DNA of 12,158 nucleotides, from positions 1 to 12,158 of the forward strand of contig JBBRGG010000099.1 in the NCBI GenBank assembly GCA_038240875.1, written 5' to 3'. The notes below the pieces were generated by a model. It made no database searches. It saw nothing but the letters and a program-made list of their open reading frames with translations, and had not been told where the DNA came from. Positions 7,053 through 12,158 of this stretch are shown piece by piece (positions within the stretch are counted from its first letter, which is position 1; the number at the start of each line of letters is the position of its first letter). The translations under genes and the position numbers were made by a program. This DNA comes from JBBRGG01 sp038240875 (GTDB taxonomy: Bacteria > Planctomycetota > Phycisphaerae > Phycisphaerales > UBA1924).

Positions 7053-7163
7053 TGCTAACGTTCCCTTTCAACCGTCGTGAACATCATTCAAAGCACGAAT
7101 TCATCTCGAAAACTTATCGAAGTGCCATTCAAAAACCAATCAAAGCACCGCTAAAAACCGTGA

Positions 7164-7946
7164 TTATGTCGTCGGCCTGCCCAGGCTGGAGATAGCCCGC
7201 TCGGTCATTTTGTCGTGTTGTTGCATCATGGAAACGTTGGAATCTACTTCGCGAGCTGCGGAAGTCATCGCCATCAGTGCGCGAACCGGGTCAACGCTGG
7301 CGTCTTCGACGACGTGTTGCTTGATCGTTCCCTTGGCGGGGAGTGCAGCCGCGAACGCGTCGCTATTAGGCAGGAAGAGCGAGTGTCCCTGCTTGCGAAT
7401 CTGCATGCGATCAGGAATGTCAATGAATGCTAATCGAGCAATGGCTTGATTATCTTGGCGAATGGTGCCGTCGCCACCGACGGTGATATCACCGAACGCC
7501 GAAAGCTGGATCGGGCGATTTTGAACATCAAGCACGGGCATTCCTGTAGAAGCCATGACGAGCGTGCCTTCTTTGTTGCGAGTCATACGACCATCGCGAG
7601 TAAGGCGGAGCGAATCGCCGCTGCTATCTGCCGCATCGCGGACCACGAAAAAGCCTTCACCCAAGACACCAAGGTCAAGGTCGTTGCCGGTGTCGCGAAG
7701 ATTGCCCTGGGTAAACTCGACGCGATTAGGGTTCATGAGTACGCCGCCACCCAGGCGTTCGAGAAGCGCGTTGGAAGGCAGGAAAGGCACGCCATCTTCT
7801 TTGCGAACCGATTGGCGAGCAAGAGTCGATGGGATGTCAGACTTGAATCCGATGGTGTCAGAGTTGGCCAGATTGTTGGCGAAGACGTCCTGGCGGTACA
7901 ACGCCGTCATGACGCCACTGGCGGAGATTTGAAGCCCGTAACTCAT
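7164..7946 (-). CDS. flgF: Flagellar proximal rod protein, FlgF-type
   Basis: This gene encodes 260 residues of the rod/hook family: start MSYGLQISASGVMTALYRQD, then VFANNLANSDTIGFKSD (21-37), LDLGVLGEGFFVVRD in the middle and a C-terminal helix with SVDPVRALMAMTSAAREVDS and a final MTERAISSLGR. These N- and C-terminal helices pack into the rod core. It is exported by the flagellar type III system and has no signal peptide. It differs from the downstream FlgG in the linker after GFK and in its last helix, and its place directly before flgG fits FlgF. Divergent FlgF and FlgG proteins can be hard to separate, so the family is certain but the F assignment is less so. No Shine-Dalgarno is seen; a sigma-54-type promoter lies 17-31 bp upstream. 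Confidence 0.88.
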   Translation of the reverse strand: MSYGLQISASGVMTALYRQDVFANNLANSDTIGFKSDIPSTLARQSVRKEDGVPFLPSNALLERLGGGVLMNPNRVEFTQGNLRDTGNDLDLGVLGEGFFVVRDAADSSGDSLRLTRDGRMTRNKEGTLVMASTGMPVLDVQNRPIQLSAFGDITVGGDGTIRQDNQAIARLAFIDIPDRMQIRKQGHSLFLPNSDAFAAALPAKGTIKQHVVEDASVDPVRALMAMTSAAREVDSNVSMMQQHDKMTERAISSLGRPTT

Positions 7947-7962
7947 CGTACATGAGGTCCAC

Positions 7963-7977
7963 GCAATCGATGTGCCA
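7963..7977 (-). promoter_or_regulatory. Sigma-54 (-24/-12) type promoter before flgF
   Basis: On the minus strand TGGCAC-ATCGA-TTGC matches the sigma-54 consensus TGGCAC-N5-TTGC at every fixed base and has the required spacing of GG to GC. Taking the C at 7963 as -12, transcription would start near 7951, about 5 nt before the flgF ATG. Sigma-54 control of rod and hook genes is known in many bacteria. The match is seen; its use is inferred, and the very short leader is a reason for caution. Confidence 0.5.
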
Positions 7978-8007
7978 TGGGCTATGAGGCTTTGGTCAAG
8001 GATTTAC

Positions 8008-8256
8008 TTAGTTTAAGCCGCTGGAGCACTTGCCCGCGCCCTTGCCACACGGGCAGCAACCACCACTGCCGCCCCCTACCCCCATAGGTAGGGATGTTGA
8101 CCTGGGTCCGCCACCAGTTTGGAAGGAAGACATTGCACGGCTGAAAACCCGGCCTTTGCCTTCAGGGTCGGTCACTGGCGCGTCGGCGTCGGCCATCGGG
8201 CGGATCAGTTCCAGAACTGTGCCATCAGATTCACAGCGATACTCGTACAAGGGCAT
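8008..8256 (-). CDS. FmdB-family small protein with degenerate zinc ribbon
   Basis: This gene encodes 82 residues from the ATG that starts MPLYEYRC, the canonical FmdB opening. AAGGA lies 6 nt before this ATG; another ATG nine codons upstream (8283) lacks such a motif. FmdB-family proteins are putative regulatory zinc ribbons of uncertain function. In the usual fold a CxxC pair near residue 8 and a second CPxC-like pair near 30 bind zinc. Here only C8 remains: the partner position is D11, and the second knuckle reads DPEGKG (30-35). The tail is Gly-rich with a separate cysteine cluster (C67, C68, C70, C77) near the C-terminus. The gene lies 61 bp before flgF on the same strand and could be its cotranscribed neighbour or independent. 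The family is fairly sure, the function unknown. Confidence 0.75.
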   Translation of the reverse strand: MPLYEYRCESDGTVLELIRPMADADAPVTDPEGKGRVFSRAMSSFQTGGGPRSTSLPMGVGGGSGGCCPCGKGAGKCSSGLN

Positions 8257-8510
8257 GTGCGGTCCTTCTTTCGCGTGTGACATTCACACTAAAATGAACT
8301 TTGGGCACGGTACCCATTTAAAATACTATGGCTGCCTAACCCTCGGAAGTACACGCGCCGCCATCGCTCGTCCCAGTCTATCTCGTTTCGTGACATTCAA
8401 TCCAGACGGCTTGGTGAGCTTCTGCATTCAAGCCCTGCGTATCCAAACTACAGCAAAATTATGGATTCTGTATTACTTGTCACATGTAAACGGTGTACAT
8501 TCGCTGCTAG
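8257..8510. promoter_or_regulatory. Divergent intergenic region between the FmdB-like gene and the kinase gene
   Basis: These 254 bp separate two divergently transcribed genes and are visibly richer in A+T than their surroundings (for example CATTTAAAATACTATGG at about 8325-8341). The region must contain promoters for both, but I cannot assign a convincing -35/-10 pair. It holds the palindrome at 8275-8289 and a weaker inverted repeat ATGTA-N7-TACAT (8484-8500) just before the kinase start. No Shine-Dalgarno sequence precedes the kinase ATG. No small gene here is supported. Confidence 0.6.
8275..8289. promoter_or_regulatory. Palindrome GTGTGA-CAT-TCACAC, possible operator
   Basis: Perfect 6-bp inverted arms are separated by 3 bp, 19-33 bp upstream of the FmdB-like ATG. 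The half-site TGTGA recalls the CRP/FNR superfamily, but that family normally has a 6-bp spacer, so the resemblance is not enough to name the regulator. Confidence 0.4.
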
Positions 8511-11500
8511 ATGGCGGCGTGTTCACGGTGCCAAGCTGAGATTGCCCTAGGTGCAATATATTGCGCGGGCTGTGGCTTGCGCGTGGAACAGTCTGTTGCT
8601 GAAGACTTGGGGCTTCAACCCCGTGGCTCTCTCGAAGCCGCCACCCCAAGTGTAAACACAGCTCAGGAAGAGGCTTCGCAGCCACCCATTAAACTCGGGA
8701 ATAAAGGCTCCAACCTCCATAACCCACTCTACCCGCCCACAAGCAATCCGCCCACTAACAATCCGCCAAAAAGTAAGCCCTCAAATCAGAAACCTGAAGC
8801 CAAGCACTCCGAAGACAAGAATAAGCAGCGTGCCTGGTCAGAAATGGATTCGGGTCCATTGCCTTTGCCTGATAGTCCGCGACCGCCAGCTGGCCAAGGT
8901 ATGCAAGCAGTACCCTCGTATGCTCCCGCAAAAGTTGCGCCTGGCCAGTTTGCGCCTGGCCAGTTTGGCCCGATCGCGCCCACAAAGAGTAGTTTATACC
9001 CCATCCCCCCCGGGGAGCGATTCCCCCCTGGCTCGATGGTTTCCTCGCGCTATCGCATCGTCGCCCGCATCGGCAAAGGTGGCATGGGTGAGGTGTACCG
9101 AGCCGACGACCTGGTGTTGTCGCAAGCTGTCGCGCTGAAGTTCGTGCCCGACCGGCTCGCGGCGAACCAGGCAGCTCGCGAAAACTTCCTGAATGAAGTT
9201 CGTATCGCACGCCGCGTGACCCATCCCAACGTCTGCCGCGTCTACGACATCGGCGAGCACGAGGGTCTCTACTTCATCACGATGGAGTTTGTTGATGGCG
9301 AGGACCTCTCGGGCCTCATCAAACGCTTCGGAAGATTGTCTCCCGATCGCTCGCTCCGGCTCGCGCGCGAGATTTGTGCTGGCCTTGCAAGTGCGCACGA
9401 ACAAGGCGTGCTTCACCGCGATTTAAAGCCAGCGAACATCCTCATCGACGGGCGAGGCCGAGCCAAGATCGCCGACTTTGGGCTCGCCGCTGTCGCAGAA
9501 GAACTTCGAAGCGACAAGCGCCGCGCTGGCACTCCCGCGTATATGGCACCTGAAGTGTTGCGCGGTCAGCCAGCAAGCCAAGCCGGTGACATGTATTCGC
9601 TTGGTCTGCTTCTCTATGAACTCTTCTCAGCGCAGCCTGTCTACAGGCCTCAAACTCTGGAAGAACTGATGAAAATGCACGATAAGCCCGTCGTGCCTTT
9701 GAGCGATCTAGTGCCAGAGATCGACCTACAGACCGAGCGAATGGTAATGTGGTGCTTGCAGCGCGATGTCGAGAATCGCGCCCAAGGGCCGTTGGCGGTG
9801 CTCGCTGGTTTGCCTGGTGGGGATGCACTGGGCGCGGCACTTGAAGCAGGGCTCACGCCTTCGCCCGCGCTGGTTGCTGCGTCTGGCGCAAAGGGAATGT
9901 GCCGACCCTTCTGGATCGCCTCGGCGCTCGCAGGGATTGTCGCTTCGTTGCTTTTGCTCTTTACGATCATCGGCCCGGCGACTACGCTGCTCGCGAAGGT
10001 GCCCTTGCCCAAGACCGCGGGCGTGCTCGAAGATCGATCGCGCGACATCATTCGCGCGTTCGCGGGTACCAACGCGATTTCTCCCCACTCGGTATCGCAC
10101 CTTGATTACTACGAGGAATTAGTCGCCGAGATGCAGCGACGCGACCGAACGAGTGACCGCTGGTCGAAGCTCAATCGAACCAGGCCAAGCCCGGTGGATT
10201 TTTGGTATCGCCAATCATCCAAGCCGATCGTGACCCTTGGGCAGTCGCAGCACGTCACGATGCAAGACCCACCCTTTGACTTTCCAGGCATGATCAGCCT
10301 TCGGCTAGACTCAATTGGACGCCTGCGTGAGTATCAGGTGTATACCGAACCAGAACAACTCGACTCCGCGCCCGCGGGTGGCGTGATTGCCAGTGGTAAG
10401 CCCAAGGCAGAACCTGATTGGAACGCGGTTTTCTCGGCGTCAGGCCTTGATCTCAAAGCCTTTGAAGAAATCCCGCCCAAGCGCATCCCGCCGATCTTTG
10501 GCGAAGCGCGCCGCGCGTGGAAAGGCGTCTATCCCGAGGCGCCCGACGAGCTGATACGTGTCGAAGCCGCGACGCTCAATGGCTCGCTGGTTGCGTTCCG
10601 CATCATCGAGATGAACTGGGTCGCCGCCTCGATGTATATCGATGCTGCGGTTTCGCCTCTGGCGTCTCTCTCACGCGGGTTGTCCGACATTGTGACGGCT
10701 GCCTCGCTTGTTGGGGGCATCATCCTCGCATGGCGAAATCTTTCTGTGAAGCGCTCCGATCGAGAGGGCGCGTTCCGCGTCGCGCTTCTTGGTTTCGTCG
10801 CCACGGCTCTTGCATTTGTTCTTGGCGCCGATTGGCCCGGCTCGGTCGAAGGTTGGTTTACCACACTTGGCCGGTGCATACGCGAGTCGTTTGTGGCGGC
10901 GGGAATTTTCTGGGTTTTCTACATCGCTTTAGAGCCTTACGTCAGGCGGACCTGGCCCGAAACATTGATCACGTGGACGCGCTTGCTCACGGGCAAGCCG
11001 CGCGACCCGATGGTCTGCCAGCACATCGTGATGGGAGTGCTTACCGGGTGCGTGTGCGCCGTGCTCTTCTTGGCGGATCGCACGACGCCGGGCCTTGTGG
11101 GCAAGCCCCCACCCACTCCTTGGTTGAGTGAGGAAGGTGGGATCGCCGCGATCAGTGGCGCTCGAAACTCGATGGGCGTTATCGCTGACGCCGTGGTCTT
11201 TTCGGCGCGCTGGTCGATCACGTTTTTGGTGGTGCTGGTGTTACTGAAGCTCGCCTTTAAACGCAAGAATGTCGCGGTGATTGTGTACACACTTTTGCAA
11301 GGCACGATCTGGTCGCTGGACACAGTTGATAGCCCGCTTTCCTGGATCAGTTTCATGCTTCTATCGGCGATCTCTTCGCTGATGCTTGTCCGCTTTGGCT
11401 TGCTTACTCTCGCGACCGCCGCAATGGTCTTTGTGATCCTGCTGCGATTCCCGATGGTCGTCGATCCGCAGACGTGGTTCTTTCCGTCGGCGTTGGTTTC

Positions 11501-11597
11501 GATCTTCGTAGTTGTGGCACTCGCCGTATATGGTGCTCTGGGCTCGCAAGGCTGGCTTGGAAAGATACCAAGGCTCGCAAGCAATTCCGGGGTTTGA
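8511..11597 (+). CDS. Zinc-ribbon, polytopic membrane Ser/Thr protein kinase (PknB-like)
   Basis: This gene encodes 1028 residues. Order of parts: zinc ribbon (C4, C7, C18, C21); a long Pro/Asn/Lys-rich linker (about 40-175); a Hanks-type kinase domain (about 181-435); a membrane segment (about 466-490); a probable extracytoplasmic domain (about 491-722); and about eight further membrane segments to the end. Catalytic features are all present: Gly loop GKGGMGEVY (188-196), K210 in VALKF, E229, HRDLKPAN (302-309), DFG (322-324) and APE (346-348), so activity is expected. Such kinases phosphorylate Ser/Thr on target proteins; the target here is unknown. The outer domain has a DPPFDFPGMISLRLDSIGRL stretch (586-605) of the kind seen in large kinases of Acidobacteria and Planctomycetes (recalled, not searched). 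A TAG immediately before the ATG rules out an N-terminal extension. It is divergent from the FmdB-like gene and convergent with the last gene. Confidence 0.92.
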   Translation: MAACSRCQAEIALGAIYCAGCGLRVEQSVAEDLGLQPRGSLEAATPSVNTAQEEASQPPIKLGNKGSNLHNPLYPPTSNPPTNNPPKSKPSNQKPEAKHSEDKNKQRAWSEMDSGPLPLPDSPRPPAGQGMQAVPSYAPAKVAPGQFAPGQFGPIAPTKSSLYPIPPGERFPPGSMVSSRYRIVARIGKGGMGEVYRADDLVLSQAVALKFVPDRLAANQAARENFLNEVRIARRVTHPNVCRVYDIGEHEGLYFITMEFVDGEDLSGLIKRFGRLSPDRSLRLAREICAGLASAHEQGVLHRDLKPANILIDGRGRAKIADFGLAAVAEELRSDKRRAGTPAYMAPEVLRGQPASQAGDMYSLGLLLYELFSAQPVYRPQTLEELMKMHDKPVVPLSDLVPEIDLQTERMVMWCLQRDVENRAQGPLAVLAGLPGGDALGAALEAGLTPSPALVAASGAKGMCRPFWIASALAGIVASLLLLFTIIGPATTLLAKVPLPKTAGVLEDRSRDIIRAFAGTNAISPHSVSHLDYYEELVAEMQRRDRTSDRWSKLNRTRPSPVDFWYRQSSKPIVTLGQSQHVTMQDPPFDFPGMISLRLDSIGRLREYQVYTEPEQLDSAPAGGVIASGKPKAEPDWNAVFSASGLDLKAFEEIPPKRIPPIFGEARRAWKGVYPEAPDELIRVEAATLNGSLVAFRIIEMNWVAASMYIDAAVSPLASLSRGLSDIVTAASLVGGIILAWRNLSVKRSDREGAFRVALLGFVATALAFVLGADWPGSVEGWFTTLGRCIRESFVAAGIFWVFYIALEPYVRRTWPETLITWTRLLTGKPRDPMVCQHIVMGVLTGCVCAVLFLADRTTPGLVGKPPPTPWLSEEGGIAAISGARNSMGVIADAVVFSARWSITFLVVLVLLKLAFKRKNVAVIVYTLLQGTIWSLDTVDSPLSWISFMLLSAISSLMLVRFGLLTLATAAMVFVILLRFPMVVDPQTWFFPSALVSIFVVVALAVYGALGSQGWLGKIPRLASNSGV
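8936..8965 (+). repeat. 15-bp perfect tandem duplication in the kinase linker
   Basis: TGCGCCTGGCCAGTT is repeated exactly twice, head to tail, encoding APGQF twice (around residues 143-152) in the disordered linker. The lack of any base difference suggests a recent in-frame duplication. Nearby NPPT/NNPP motifs (about 79-86) are a second, less exact repeat. Confidence 0.9.
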
Positions 11598-11638
11598 ATG
11601 CTGATTCGAGCAGGGCGGCGAGTGGTTCCTGCTGCAAC
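11598..11638. other. Convergent spacer between the kinase and the unknown gene
   Basis: Only 41 bp separate the two stop codons. AGCAGG (11609-11614) and CCTGCT (11628-11633) can pair as a 6-bp stem with a 13-nt loop. No T-run follows on either strand, so an intrinsic terminator is not supported, although a weak bidirectional or Rho-aided end is possible. Confidence 0.4.
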
Positions 11639-12158
11639 TCAAGGCAAACCAATATGAACCGCGTGTACAGGAATCATCGCGCTCCCATCGATTGACCACT
11701 TGCTCTCAAGCTCAATAGGCGTGACGACAAAGCCTGCTTCATGCAAACGATCAATCGCTGGGCGCGAAGACCAGTATGTATCGTTGGGCTGACGCTCGCG
11801 GATGATGAGCGTCCATGGGCCACTCGCGCGGATCGAATCGCGCAGCGTTTCGAGCGTGAATCGTCCGCCACCAGCGGTTTTATCGCGGATGAAGATATCG
11901 CCCACAGGGTGGACGCGTGTGCCGGCGTAAACGCTGGTCGCCGCAGTCCAGAACTCGAAGGTGCCGATGCGTTCGGGGTCTATAGGTTTGGAGTTGAAGG
12001 CTAAAGGCTCGGCACCAGCGATATTTTGTAGCGTGGGCTTCCCAATCTCGAGCAGCTCGCGCATGAACGATCGCGGGCTTCGCTCGGCGACCGCCGCTTC
12101 TCGCCCAAAGCCATACCACCAGGATTGTCCAATTGTTAACCCAAGCACGAGCGTCGCG
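11639..12158 (-). CDS. Unknown protein, C-terminal part, possibly the soluble tail of a membrane protein
   Basis: The frame is open from the right edge to a TGA at 11639, giving about 172 residues. A GTG at 12148 could serve as a start, but the hydrophobic run TLVLGLTIGQSWWYGF continues to the edge, so this is more likely the end of a larger gene whose last membrane helix is partly visible. What follows is a soluble region of roughly 150 residues with mixed strand and helix character. It has stretches such as FEFWTAATSVYAGTRVHP and GPWTLIIRERQPNDTYWSS, and a Trp/Tyr content consistent with a folded domain outside the membrane. I recognise no family. A polytopic glycosyltransferase with a C-terminal domain is one guess, without motif support. 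It runs towards the kinase gene and need not be related to it. Confidence 0.65.
   Translation of the reverse strand, partial: ATLVLGLTIGQSWWYGFGREAAVAERSPRSFMRELLEIGKPTLQNIAGAEPLAFNSKPIDPERIGTFEFWTAATSVYAGTRVHPVGDIFIRDKTAGGGRFTLETLRDSIRASGPWTLIIRERQPNDTYWSSRPAIDRLHEAGFVVTPIELESKWSIDGSAMIPVHAVHIGLP

Noticed and set aside
7110..7122. A possible second sigma-54 site before flgG (GTGCCA on the plus strand)
   Set aside because: The -24 half is present but the position of the -12 GC is replaced by TAAG on the transcribed strand, so an essential pair is missing.
8030..8539. A 169-codon plus-strand frame opposite the FmdB-like gene, crossing the divergent spacer
   Set aside because: The first half mirrors the FmdB-like gene and the frame overlaps the kinase start. 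There is no motif and no ribosome site.
8461..8550. A 29-codon frame starting MDSVLLVTCKRC before the kinase
   Set aside because: The CKRC looks like a zinc knuckle, but it is out of frame with the kinase ribbon, has no partner cysteines and ends after 29 codons.
10517..11131. A 204-codon plus-strand frame within the kinase gene
   Set aside because: It overlaps the membrane domain of the kinase in another frame; the kinase frame has coherent hydrophobic segments here.
11609..11633. Hairpin as a terminator between the kinase and the convergent gene
   Set aside because: The stem is only 6 bp with a 13-nt loop and no T-run follows on either strand.

Overview
The window is most likely from a Planctomycete, probably of the class Phycisphaerae. 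Three things point that way: flagellar genes that include both the P- and L-ring proteins of an outer-membrane bacterium, an atypical FmdB-like small protein, and a very large membrane-spanning Ser/Thr kinase with an N-terminal zinc ribbon. GC content looks moderately high, some genes lack a clear Shine-Dalgarno sequence, and exported proteins have long n-regions. The taxonomic call is inference; nothing here is a phylogenetic marker.

Positions 1-7946, all on the minus strand, hold a flagellar rod/ring/hook-junction cluster. In transcription order it is flgF (7946-7164), flgG (7052-6240), flgA (6111-4600), flgH (4460-3693), flgI (3576-2449), a FlgJ-type rod-binding protein (2305-1688), a FlgN-like chaperone (1691-1101) and the first 338 codons of flgK (1016 to the left edge). 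The order follows assembly: distal rod proteins, P-ring chaperone, L-ring, P-ring, rod cap, hook-junction chaperone, hook-filament junction. Spacers are 61-143 bp except for a 4-bp ATGA overlap between the rod-binding gene and flgN. Just upstream of flgF is a near-perfect sigma-54 (-24/-12) match.

Upstream of flgF is a short FmdB-like gene (8256-8008, minus) in which three of the four zinc-ribbon cysteines are absent. A 254-bp, relatively AT-rich divergent spacer (8257-8510) separates it from the plus-strand kinase gene (8511-11597). The kinase has a zinc ribbon, a Pro/Asn/Lys-rich linker, an apparently intact kinase domain, one membrane segment, a probable extracytoplasmic domain and about eight further membrane segments. 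A convergent partial gene of unknown function (minus, 11639 to the right edge) closes the window.

The flagellar genes would together build the rod, its envelope bushings and the hook-filament junction. The kinase and the FmdB-like protein are neighbours; nothing in the sequence proves a functional link to the flagellum. I found no mobile elements, CRISPR arrays, rRNA or tRNA genes and no convincing intrinsic terminators. No gene-free stretch exceeds 300 bp. The unexplained signals are small: a sigma-54 site with a very short leader, inverted repeats in the spacers, a 10-bp tandem repeat, an FlgH without a lipobox, and the degenerate FmdB ribbon.
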